DNA from: Erythrobacter fulvus
GTDB lineage: Bacteria > Pseudomonadota > Alphaproteobacteria > Sphingomonadales > Sphingomonadaceae
Reading direction: 5' to 3'
DNA length: 64,000 nucleotides
NCBI RefSeq assembly: GCF_028595285.1
Contig: NZ_JAQQXQ010000002.1
Span: 290,301 to 354,300, forward strand
Numbering within the stretch: the stretch's first letter is position 1; the number at the start of each line of letters is the position of its first letter. A program made the translations under genes and the position numbers. Shown here in pieces: positions 56,707-64,000 of this stretch. The notes beneath the pieces were generated by a model. That model worked only from the letters and a program-made list of their open reading frames with translations, was not told the DNA's origin and did not search any database.

Positions 56707-59370
56707 ATGGATATCGCAACCACCCCGACGAACCCCGAAGGCAACCCCGAATTGGCGGACGCCGCGCGCACCCCGCACGAACCGCCTGTCATCCTGCGCG
56801 AGGATTATCGCCCGTTCGGCTGGCTGGTGCCCGAAGTGCGGCTCGACTTCGATCTCGGCCTCACCCGCACCCGCGTGCGAGCCGAACTGACGGTGCAACG
56901 CAATGCCCGCGCCGATCATGCGGACACTATCCGCCTCAACGGCGACGGGCTGAAGCCGCTGTCGGTGACGGTAGACGGCGCGGCCGCCGACTGGCGCATG
57001 GACGGCGACGATCTGATCGTGCCGCTGCGCGAGGATGCGCACCTGATCGCAGTCGAGACTGAAATCGATCCCACCGCCAACACCCAGCTGATGGGCCTCT
57101 ATGCCTCGGGCGGAATGCTGTGCACCCAGTGCGAGGCCGAGGGCTTCCGCCGCATCACCTTCTTCCCCGACCGGCCCGACGTGCTGTCGGTCTACACCGT
57201 CAGGATGCATGGGCCGAAGGCGGTGTTCCCGATCCTGCTGTGCAACGGCAATCGCGTGGCCGAGGGCGATAACGACGACGGTACGCACTGGGCCGAATGG
57301 AACGACCCCTGGCCCAAGCCGTCCTACCTCTTCGCGCTGGTGGCGGGCGATCTGGTGGCGAACTCCAAACCTTTCGTCACCTGCTCCGGCCGCGAGGTCG
57401 AATGCAATATCTGGGTGCGCAAGGAAGACCTCGCGCGCACCGACCACGCGCTCGAATCGCTGCACCGTTCGATGCAGTGGGACGAGGAGGTGTTTGGGCG
57501 CGAATATGACCTCGATCTCTACAACATCGTCGCTGTCAGCGATTTCAACATGGGGGCGATGGAGAACAAGGGGCTCAACGTCTTCAACACGAAATATGTG
57601 CTCGCCGACCCCGACACTGCCACCGACGCCGATTTCGACGCAGTGGAAGGGGTGATCGCACACGAGTATTTCCACAACTGGTCGGGCAACCGCGTGACCT
57701 GTCGCGACTGGTTCCAGCTCAGCCTCAAGGAAGGCTTCACCGTGCTGCGCGACCAGCTGTTCAGCCAGGACATGCGGGGGGAAGCGGTCAAGCGGATTGA
57801 GGATGTGCGCATCCTGCGCGCCGCGCAGTTCCCCGAGGATGCGGGGCCGCTCGCCCACCCGATCCGCCCCGACAGCTATCGCGAGATCAGCAACTTCTAC
57901 ACTGCCACCGTCTACAACAAGGGCGCCGAAGTCATCCGCATGATGCGGAGCATGGCCGGTGTCGAACGCTTCCGCGCGGGCACCGACCTATATTTCGACC
58001 GTCACGACGGCGAGGCTGCGACCTGCGAGGATTTCGTTCGCGCGATCGAGGACGGGGCCGGGCTGGATCTCGCGCAGTTCCGGCTGTGGTATTCGCAGGC
58101 CGGCACCCCGCGTGTCAGTGTGAGCCAGAAGGTCGAGGGCGACAGCCTCGAACTCACCCTCAGGCAGACCGTGCCCGCCACCCCCGGCCAGCCCGACAAG
58201 CAGCCGATGCCGATCCCATTGCGCGTGGCGGTGCATTCGCGCGCGGCGGCTGCCTTGGGAGCCGAGCAGCTTGTGGTGCTCGCCGAGGCTGAGCGGACCT
58301 TCACGCTGCCGCTGTCCGGCCCCGACCCGGTCGTCTCGATCAATCGCGGCTTCACCGCCCCGGTGGTGATCGAGCGAGCGCTTGACCGAGAAGACCTCGT
58401 GTTTCTGGCCGCGCATGACGATGATCCCTTCGCCCGTTCCGAGGCGTTGCAGGAACTTGCCGTCGGCCATCTGGTCGGCACCGCCAGTGGTACGCTTTCG
58501 GCAGACCAGCAGGCGGCGGGCGAGGCGGCCATCATCGGTGCGTTCCGGTCGAGCCTTGCCGACGCTGCGCTCGACGATGCGATGCGCGGCGAGCTGATGA
58601 TGCTGCCGTCCGAAACCTATCTGTTTGAGGCCATGGCGACCGGCGAGAGGAAGGCCGATCCGGGCGCGATCCATGCCGCGCGCGAAGGGCTGAAGGCCGC
58701 AATCGGCTCTGCGCTGGCGGACGAGCTCGGCGCGCTGCATGCCCGCGCTTCGGCGGTGCCTCTCGACGATCCGGCGGGCCGCGGCGCGCGCAAGGTCAAG
58801 ACGCAGGCGCTGGTATATCTGGCTGCCGCCGACCCGGGGCGCACCGCGAAACTCGCCGCGCAGCAATATGACGCCGCCGACAACATGACCGACCGGCAGG
58901 GCGCGCTGATGGTGCTGTGCGGGCTCGACTGTCCGGAGCGGGACGAACGGCTCGCGGCGTTCCACGCGCGCTACAAGGACAATGCGCTGGTGGTCGACAA
59001 GTGGTTCACGCTGCAGGCGCTTTCGCTGCACCCCGATGTGATCGCGCAGGTGCGCGCGCTGGCGGAGCATCCCGATTTCACCATGCGCAATCCCAACCGC
59101 GTGCGTTCGCTCTACATGGCTTTCGCAGGCAATCCGCAGGGCTTCCACGATGCGAGCGGGGAAGGTTACCGGATGATCGCCGACGTGATCCTCGCGCTCG
59201 ATCCGATCAACCCGCAGACGGCGGCGCGGTTTGTGCCCTCGCTCGGGCGCTGGCGGCGGATCGAGCCTGCCCGCGCGGCGCTGATGAAGGGGGAGCTTGA
59301 ACGGATCATGGCAGCGGGCAAGCTGTCGCGCGATACCTTCGAGCAGGTCAGCCGTTCGCTGGAAGGCTGA
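56707..59370 (+). CDS. pepN: aminopeptidase N (M1 family)
   Basis: About 887 residues, the length of gammaproteobacterial-type PepN. The exopeptidase motif GAMEN is at 283-287 and the zinc site HEYFHNW at 319-325 (His319, Glu320, His323) with third ligand Glu342 in SLKEG. The C-terminal half is the large superhelical domain. It is a cytoplasmic zinc aminopeptidase that trims N-terminal residues from peptides. ATG 56707 gives the usual short leader before REDYRPFGWLVPEV. It is followed after 1 bp by pgeF. Confidence 0.93.
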   Translation: MDIATTPTNPEGNPELADAARTPHEPPVILREDYRPFGWLVPEVRLDFDLGLTRTRVRAELTVQRNARADHADTIRLNGDGLKPLSVTVDGAAADWRMDGDDLIVPLREDAHLIAVETEIDPTANTQLMGLYASGGMLCTQCEAEGFRRITFFPDRPDVLSVYTVRMHGPKAVFPILLCNGNRVAEGDNDDGTHWAEWNDPWPKPSYLFALVAGDLVANSKPFVTCSGREVECNIWVRKEDLARTDHALESLHRSMQWDEEVFGREYDLDLYNIVAVSDFNMGAMENKGLNVFNTKYVLADPDTATDADFDAVEGVIAHEYFHNWSGNRVTCRDWFQLSLKEGFTVLRDQLFSQDMRGEAVKRIEDVRILRAAQFPEDAGPLAHPIRPDSYREISNFYTATVYNKGAEVIRMMRSMAGVERFRAGTDLYFDRHDGEAATCEDFVRAIEDGAGLDLAQFRLWYSQAGTPRVSVSQKVEGDSLELTLRQTVPATPGQPDKQPMPIPLRVAVHSRAAAALGAEQLVVLAEAERTFTLPLSGPDPVVSINRGFTAPVVIERALDREDLVFLAAHDDDPFARSEALQELAVGHLVGTASGTLSADQQAAGEAAIIGAFRSSLADAALDDAMRGELMMLPSETYLFEAMATGERKADPGAIHAAREGLKAAIGSALADELGALHARASAVPLDDPAGRGARKVKTQALVYLAAADPGRTAKLAAQQYDAADNMTDRQGALMVLCGLDCPERDERLAAFHARYKDNALVVDKWFTLQALSLHPDVIAQVRALAEHPDFTMRNPNRVRSLYMAFAGNPQGFHDASGEGYRMIADVILALDPINPQTAARFVPSLGRWRRIEPARAALMKGELERIMAAGKLSRDTFEQVSRSLEG

Positions 59371-59371
59371 G

Positions 59372-60124
59372 GTGACGCGCTTCGCGATCGAGACCCACCC
59401 GCTGTTCGAAGGCGTGCCGCACGGCTTCTTCGGCAGCGCCGGGGGCGTCCACCAGTTCGGGTTCGGCGGACCGGGCGATCCGGCGGATGTGCATGCCCTG
59501 CGCGCTGCGGCGGCCGAAGCGATTCGCGCCGGCGGGCGACTCGCAGCGCCGCACCAGGTCCATTCGCCCGATGTCGTGACCGTGACCGAGGCGTGGGACG
59601 ATGCCGCCGAGGGGCGTCCGGTGGCCGATGCCGTGGTGACTGCCACTCCGGGTATCGTGCTCGGCATCGTCACTGCCGATTGCGCACCCGTCCTGGTTGC
59701 CGACCCGCAAGCCGGTGTGGTGGGCGCGGCCCATGCCGGCTGGCGCGGCGCGGTCGAGGGCGTGCTGGAGAACACGATTGCCGCGATGGAGGCTTTGGGC
59801 GCGCAGCGGACGAATATTATTGCGGTCCTCGGCCCAACGATCGCGCAGCCCAGTTACGAAGTCGACGCGCCGTTCCGTGCCCGCTTTGCCGTTGAAGACG
59901 AAAGGTTTTTTGCATCCGCACCGGCACGCGACGGGATCGCCCGCTGGCATTTCGACCTGCCCGGCTACGGCATGGCGCGCCTGGCAGCGGCGGGGATCGG
60001 TAAAATTGCCGATCTGGGCCGGGATACTTTCTCTCATGTCGCGCGTTATCATTCCCATCGCAGGTCCACGCAGGCGCGTGAGGCGGATTATGGCCGGCAG
60101 ATCAGCATGATCGCCTGCCCCTGA
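59372..60124 (+). CDS. pgeF: peptidoglycan editing factor/multicopper-polyphenol-oxidase-like (YfiH), GTG start
   Basis: About 250 residues of the YfiH/DUF152 family: HGFFGSAGGVH at the start, HQVHSPDVV, TADCAPVLVAD and AAHAGWRGAVEGVL give the His-Cys-His metal site. Members were called laccases but some hydrolyse or phosphorolyse purine nucleosides, and E. coli YfiH affects which amino acid enters peptidoglycan precursors. The GTG start at 59372 is 1 nt after the pepN stop with GGAAGG 5 nt upstream, so it is coupled to pepN. Confidence 0.87.
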   Translation: MTRFAIETHPLFEGVPHGFFGSAGGVHQFGFGGPGDPADVHALRAAAAEAIRAGGRLAAPHQVHSPDVVTVTEAWDDAAEGRPVADAVVTATPGIVLGIVTADCAPVLVADPQAGVVGAAHAGWRGAVEGVLENTIAAMEALGAQRTNIIAVLGPTIAQPSYEVDAPFRARFAVEDERFFASAPARDGIARWHFDLPGYGMARLAAAGIGKIADLGRDTFSHVARYHSHRRSTQAREADYGRQISMIACP

Positions 60125-60167
60125 ACCCGCTTTGCGCAAGGGTGAACAGGCCTTGCTTAAAACACGG

Positions 60168-60195
60168 TTGGTTTTTCGCTGGATTGCCGTTAATT
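60168..60195 (+). promoter_or_regulatory. possible promoter of petABC
   Basis: In the 227-bp gap before petA, TTGGTT (60168-60173), 16-nt spacer, TTAATT (60190-60195) is the best sigma70-like pair, leaving about 155 nt of leader. The region is AT-richer than its surroundings. Moderate match only. Confidence 0.25.
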
Positions 60196-60351
60196 GCCCC
60201 CGCGAGCTTAGGGGTAAGGGTGTGCAAAGCACGCTCTGGCCCGAAGCGGGGACCAATCGACGGACTGTCATGGGGCAACCGCCCCGAAACTGGAACACCA
60301 CGCCGCGCAGGCCGATTTTCCGGCGCGGCAAGACGAGCAGGGTAAGACAAA

Positions 60352-60915
60352 ATGGCTTCTGACACGGCCGCCATGGGCGATCTGGGCACCGAAGAAGGCG
60401 TCCGCCGCCGCGACTGGATTCACATCGCCGCGCTCAGCACTGCTGGCGTTGGCGGTGCTTCGCTCCTCATTCCGCTGGTGAGCCAGATGGCCCCGTCGGC
60501 CGACGTGCTTGCAGCGAGCACCACCGAAGTCGATGTCAGCGCGATCCAGCCCGGCCAGGCGATCAAGGCGGTGTTCCGCAAGCAGCCGCTGTTCGTGCGT
60601 CGCCTCACCGCTGACGAAATCAAGTCCGCCAACGAGGTCGAGGTTTCCTCGCTGCGCGATCCCCAGACCCTGGGCGATCGCACAAAGGAAGGCCATGAGG
60701 ACATGCTGATCACCATGGGCGTGTGTACCCACCTCGGCTGCGTGCCGCTGGGTGCCGCCGAAGGTGAGAACCGCGGCGAATTCGGCGGTTACTTCTGCCC
60801 CTGCCACGGTTCGCACTACGACACCGCCGGCCGCATCCGCAAAGGCCCCGCACCGCTGAACCTGCAGGTGCCGGAATACCAGTTCACTTCCGATACCGTC
60901 ATCCGCGTCGGCTGA
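60352..60915 (+). CDS. petA: ubiquinol-cytochrome c reductase, Rieske iron-sulfur subunit
   Basis: About 187 residues. A twin-arginine-type N-terminus (RRRDWIHIAALSTAGVGG) gives one TM anchor and Tat export. The [2Fe-2S] ligands are Cys125/His127 (CTHLGC) and Cys149/His152 (CPCHGSH), with the Cys130-Cys151 disulfide. It carries electrons from ubiquinol at the Qo site to cytochrome c1. First gene of petABC; 69 bp to petB. Confidence 0.95.
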   Translation: MASDTAAMGDLGTEEGVRRRDWIHIAALSTAGVGGASLLIPLVSQMAPSADVLAASTTEVDVSAIQPGQAIKAVFRKQPLFVRRLTADEIKSANEVEVSSLRDPQTLGDRTKEGHEDMLITMGVCTHLGCVPLGAAEGENRGEFGGYFCPCHGSHYDTAGRIRKGPAPLNLQVPEYQFTSDTVIRVG

Positions 60916-60984
60916 GCCTTCGTAGCTGTATCGCAACGATAATCGCCCGATCCCAATCCATTCGATCAAAGCCGAGAGAACGCC

Positions 60985-62343
60985 ATGAGTTTCGCCTGGG
61001 CCAAGCAGTACGAACCGAAAACCCCCCTGACCAAGTGGCTTGACGACAAGCTGCCGCTTCCGCGGCTTGTCTACAACGCGGTCGGGGCCGGCTATCCGGT
61101 GCCGCGCAACCTTAATTACATGTGGAACTTCGGCGTTCTGGCCGGCTTCTGCCTGATGATCCAGATCGTCACCGGCGTCGTTCTGGCGATGCATTACGCC
61201 GCCAACCAGGCGGTCGCCTTCGGCACGGTCGAACACATCATGCGCAACGTGAACTGGGGCTGGGCGCTGCGCTATGCCCACGCCAACGGGGCGAGCTTCT
61301 TCTTCATCGTCGTCTACCTCCACATCTTCCGCGGCCTTTTCTACTCTTCGTACAAGGCTCCGCGCGAGATGATCTGGCTGCTTGGCGTGGTGATCTTCCT
61401 CCTGATGATGGCGACCGCCTTCATGGGTTACGTGCTGCCGTGGGGCCAGATGAGCTTCTGGGGTGCGCAGGTGATTACCGGCCTGTTCAGCGCGATCCCG
61501 CTGGTTGGCGAGCCGCTGCAGGTGTGGCTGCTGGGCGGATTTGCGCCGGATAACGCCGCGCTGAACCGCTTCTTCTCGCTGCACTTCCTGCTGCCCTTCG
61601 TGATCGCGGGCGTCGTGATCCTGCACATCTGGGCGCTGCACATTCCGGGTTCGTCGAACCCGAGCGGCGTGGAAGTGAAGAGCGAAAGCGACACCGTGCC
61701 GTTCCACCCGTACTACACGGCCAAGGACGGTTTCGGGCTGGGCGTCTTCCTAATCCTGTTCGCCGTGATGGTGTTCTTCCTGCCTAACGCGCTGGGTCAC
61801 CCGGACAACTACATCGAGGCCAACCCGCTCTCGACCCCGGCGCACATCGTTCCGGAATGGTATTTCTGGCCGTTCTACGCGATCCTGCGCGCCTTCACCG
61901 GCGACCTGACCATCCCCTTCACCGGCATCGTGCTGATCCCGGCGAAGCTGCTGGGCGTGATCGCGATGTTCGGTTCGATCCTGTTGTGGTTCTTCCTGCC
62001 GTGGCTGGACAAGAGCCCGGTGCGTTCGGGCCACTACCGTCCGCTGTTCAACAAGTTCTTCTGGTTCGGTCTGATTCCGACCATGGCAGTGCTGTTCTAC
62101 TGCGGTGGCGCTCCGGCCGAGGAACCCTTCGTGGTTCTGAGCCAGATCGCGACGGCCTATTACTTCCTGCACTTCCTGGTGGTGTTGCCGATCGTGAGCC
62201 AGATCGAGGTGCCCAAGCCGTTGCCCTTCTCGATCACCGAAGCGGTGCTCGGCAAGGATGCGACTGCCGAAGCCCGTACCGGAACGGTCGATGCTGGCAC
62301 TGCCGGCACCGCACCCGACGGTTCGCTGCAACCTGCCGAGTGA
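60985..62343 (+). CDS. petB: ubiquinol-cytochrome c reductase, cytochrome b subunit
   Basis: About 452 residues with eight TM helices. Two His pairs for hemes bL and bH are visible ([22 protein letters not shown] and [19 protein letters not shown]), and the Qo-site PEWY motif lies in [11 protein letters not shown]. Alphaproteobacterial bc1 type with a C-terminal Thr/Ala-rich tail beyond VLGKD. It oxidises ubiquinol and pumps protons with PetA and PetC. GAGAGA precedes the ATG. Confidence 0.95.
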   Translation: MSFAWAKQYEPKTPLTKWLDDKLPLPRLVYNAVGAGYPVPRNLNYMWNFGVLAGFCLMIQIVTGVVLAMHYAANQAVAFGTVEHIMRNVNWGWALRYAHANGASFFFIVVYLHIFRGLFYSSYKAPREMIWLLGVVIFLLMMATAFMGYVLPWGQMSFWGAQVITGLFSAIPLVGEPLQVWLLGGFAPDNAALNRFFSLHFLLPFVIAGVVILHIWALHIPGSSNPSGVEVKSESDTVPFHPYYTAKDGFGLGVFLILFAVMVFFLPNALGHPDNYIEANPLSTPAHIVPEWYFWPFYAILRAFTGDLTIPFTGIVLIPAKLLGVIAMFGSILLWFFLPWLDKSPVRSGHYRPLFNKFFWFGLIPTMAVLFYCGGAPAEEPFVVLSQIATAYYFLHFLVVLPIVSQIEVPKPLPFSITEAVLGKDATAEARTGTVDAGTAGTAPDGSLQPAE

Positions 62344-62398
62344 TCGGCAGGACGCAGTTCACAAGCAATCTGACCCGATAACGAGAAAGAGTTCGGTC

Positions 62399-63256
62399 AT
62401 GACTATTCGTCTCGGAGGCATCATTGCAGGCCTCGCCATTGCTGCGGTGCTGGTGCTCTGGTCGCTGGTTCCCGGTGCCTACAACTACATCTTCGGCCCG
62501 CCGGCCGAAAAGCAGGCATCCTACGCCTTCTACGAGCATGGCGAAGGGCCGGAAGGCGGCTTTGCGTTCGACGGCCCGTTCGGCAAGTGGGATGTGGCCC
62601 AGCTGCAGCGCGGCTATCAGGTCTACAAGGAAGTCTGCTCGGCCTGTCACAGCCTGAAGTTCGTGGCCTTCCGCAACCTCTCGCAGCTCGGCTACACCGA
62701 AGCTGAAGTCGATGCCGAAGCCGCCACCTGGACGGTTCCGGGCATCGATCCGAACACCGGTGAAACCACCACGCGTCCGGGCGAACCCACCGATTACTTC
62801 CCGATGCCGTTCCCTAACGCCATCGCGGCAGCGGCGGCGAACAACAACGCCATTCCGCCCGATCTTTCGCTGATGACCAAGGCACGTCACGACGGTTCGA
62901 ACTACGTCTATGACTTGCTGACCGGCTATGGCGAAGCCGATCCGGAAAAGGCCGCCAAGCTCGGTTTCGAGACCCCGGCCGGCCTCTATTTCAACAAGCA
63001 CTTCCCCAACGTGAACATCGCCATGGCTCCGCCGCTGGTGATCGATGGTCAGGTGACCTACGCCGACGGCACCGAAGCAACTGTGCCGCAGATGGCCAAG
63101 GACGTCGCTGCGTTCCTTACCTGGACCGCCGAACCTTCGATGGTGCAGCGCAAGCAGACCGGCTGGTTCGTGCTCGGCTTCCTGCTGTTCGCCACGGCAC
63201 TTGCCTTCCTGTCGTACAAGCAGGTGTGGGCCGGGATGAAGCCGAAGAAGAAGTAA
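62399..63256 (+). CDS. petC: ubiquinol-cytochrome c reductase, cytochrome c1 subunit
   Basis: About 285 residues. An N-terminal signal-anchor (LGGIIAGLAIAAVLVLW) precedes the periplasmic heme domain with CSACH (Cys80, Cys83, His84), the sixth ligand Met in NIAMAPPL, and a C-terminal TM anchor (GWFVLGFLLFATALAFLSYKQVW) followed by MKPKKK. It passes electrons from the Rieske subunit to soluble cytochrome c. It starts 55 bp after petB and completes the operon. Confidence 0.95.
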   Translation: MTIRLGGIIAGLAIAAVLVLWSLVPGAYNYIFGPPAEKQASYAFYEHGEGPEGGFAFDGPFGKWDVAQLQRGYQVYKEVCSACHSLKFVAFRNLSQLGYTEAEVDAEAATWTVPGIDPNTGETTTRPGEPTDYFPMPFPNAIAAAAANNNAIPPDLSLMTKARHDGSNYVYDLLTGYGEADPEKAAKLGFETPAGLYFNKHFPNVNIAMAPPLVIDGQVTYADGTEATVPQMAKDVAAFLTWTAEPSMVQRKQTGWFVLGFLLFATALAFLSYKQVWAGMKPKKK

Positions 63257-63281
63257 GCCTTCTTCTCTGCGCAGCACACAG

Positions 63282-63314
63282 GCGCCCCGTCGTCCCTTGC
63301 GGATGACGGGGCGC
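63282..63314. terminator. strong hairpin between petC and apt
   Basis: GCGCCCCGTC (63282-63291) pairs with GACGGGGCGC (63305-63314), and the stem continues inward by GTCC/GGAT (one G-U) to about 14 bp around a CTTGC loop. It lies 25 nt after the petC stop. No long U-tract follows, so it may be an intrinsic terminator of reduced strength or an mRNA 3'-end stabiliser. Confidence 0.6.
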
Positions 63315-63352
63315 TTGTGCATTCAGGATCCGCAACCAAGGGGACCGCACGC

Positions 63353-63904
63353 ATGACTGGACCGCATCTCTCGCCGGAAGATCTCAAGGCGCTGGTGCGC
63401 ACCGTGCCCGATTTCCCCAAACCGGGCATCCAGTTCCGCGATATCACCACGCTGATCGGCCACCATCAGGGCATGGCGGCGAGCGTGCATCACCTCGCCG
63501 AACTCGCCGATGCGGCGGGTGCCCACAAGATCGCCGGGATGGAAGCGCGCGGCTTCATCTTCGGAGCGGCAGTGGCGGTGCAGCTGGGCATCGGCTTCGT
63601 CCCCGTGCGCAAGCCCGGCAAGCTGCCGATCGAGACCATCGGCATCGACTATGCGCTCGAATACGGGACCGACCGGCTGGAAATGGACCCGGGCGCGATC
63701 GAACCGGGGCAAAAGGTGGTGATGGTCGACGATCTTATCGCCACCGGCGGCACGGCGCTGGCTTCGGCGGAACTGTTGCGCAAGGCGGGGGCGGTGATCG
63801 AAACGGCGCTGTTCGTGATTGATTTGCCTGATCTGGGCGGCGCCCAACGCCTGCGGGCAGCGGGGATCGATGTGCGCGCGCTGATGGACTTCGAAGGCGA
63901 CTGA
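63353..63904 (+). CDS. apt: adenine phosphoribosyltransferase
   Basis: About 183 residues. APRT converts adenine and PRPP to AMP in purine salvage. The start LKALVRTVPDFPKPGIQFRDITTL, the GMEARGFIFG loop and the PRPP-binding VVMVDDLIATGGTA are all typical. AAGGGGA (63338-63344) is 8 nt before ATG 63353. The petABC-apt order is frequent in sphingomonads. The hairpin before it suggests separate or reduced transcription from petABC. Confidence 0.94.
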   Translation: MTGPHLSPEDLKALVRTVPDFPKPGIQFRDITTLIGHHQGMAASVHHLAELADAAGAHKIAGMEARGFIFGAAVAVQLGIGFVPVRKPGKLPIETIGIDYALEYGTDRLEMDPGAIEPGQKVVMVDDLIATGGTALASAELLRKAGAVIETALFVIDLPDLGGAQRLRAAGIDVRALMDFEGD

Positions 63905-64000
63905 TCAGGCGAGGCGCGCCACCGCGCCCAGCACCCTGTCTGCCCATTCCGGCCGGCAGATCAGCAGATCGGGCATGAAGGTGTCCGCGCGGTTATAGAC
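63905..64000 (-). CDS. C-terminal fragment of an unidentified protein (5' end outside window)
   Basis: The minus-strand frame from the window edge is open for 31 codons and stops at TGA 63907-63905, directly after the apt stop. It ends DRVLGAVARLA and includes MPDLLICRPEWAD. Codon bias fits a real gene converging on apt. I do not recognise the family from this fragment. Confidence 0.4.
   Translation of the reverse strand, partial: VYNRADTFMPDLLICRPEWADRVLGAVARLA

Noticed and set aside
60125..60351. Small coding sequence or riboswitch in the petA leader
   Set aside because: Short frames here lack conserved features and ribosome sites, and no known riboswitch core could be drawn; treated as promoter/leader only.

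Overview
The window is GC-rich, densely coded, and reads as an alphaproteobacterial chromosome segment, most likely from Sphingomonadales (Erythrobacteraceae or a close relative). Support for this is the petA-petB-petC-apt order with alphaproteobacterial-type subunits, a large TonB-dependent receptor and spinster-like MFS transporter inside an SDR/P450/Rieske/acyl-CoA gene region, and dispersed GTTCG...CGAAC imperfect inverted repeats. The taxonomic call is inference from protein character only. No rRNA, tRNA, CRISPR array, integrase or insertion sequence was seen.

Layout. (1) 1-11.3 kb: the end of a TPR-type gene, a small lipoprotein, two tandem paralogous secreted proteases (Cys-rich Sel1-like repeats plus trypsin domain) with near-identical promoters, a divergent SLOG-Rossmann/multi-TM protein of the kind linked to nucleotide-signal conflict systems, and two exported peptidases (a metzincin and an M20). 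(2) 11.3-23.3 kb: one apparent 12-gene minus-strand operon carrying a molybdopterin oxidoreductase, an MDR reductase, two ThuA proteins, a limonene-epoxide-hydrolase-like protein, a P450, two acyl-CoA dehydrogenases (probable alpha/beta pair), an SCP2-type thiolase with a cysteine-poor DUF35 partner, and two SDRs. (3) 23.4-51.3 kb: short divergent and convergent transcription units carrying MDRs, SDRs, mobA, NTF2-fold proteins, a KstD-like flavoprotein, two more P450s, an acyl-CoA synthetase, a PaaI thioesterase, two Rieske oxygenase alpha subunits flanking a TonB receptor, an MFS transporter, a GST and a third acyl-CoA dehydrogenase. (4) 51.3-64 kb: housekeeping genes, including a YdbS/YdbT-like PH pair, a GNAT-like protein, threonine aldolase, an EamA transporter, pepN, pgeF, petABC and apt.

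How it works together. Regions 2 and 3 look like a roughly 40-kb catabolic locus for a hydrophobic, probably polycyclic or isoprenoid (steroid- or terpenoid-like) substrate. Uptake would be by the TonB receptor and MFS, oxygenation by three P450s and two Rieske enzymes, ring or side-chain redox by SDR/MDR/KstD-like enzymes, CoA activation by the ligase, and side-chain shortening by acyl-CoA dehydrogenases and thiolase-DUF35. No ferredoxin, ferredoxin reductase, MaoC/crotonase hydratase or transcription regulator is encoded in the window, so these must be supplied elsewhere. A CACTTTTGGCAAGG-like motif recurs about 45-55 nt upstream of several of these genes and may mark a shared regulator.

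The most striking non-coding signal is an exact ParB-binding parS 16-mer (26680-26695), extended to a 26-bp perfect palindrome, between convergent genes inside the catabolic locus. It suggests the locus lies near the replication origin of the chromosome or a chromid.
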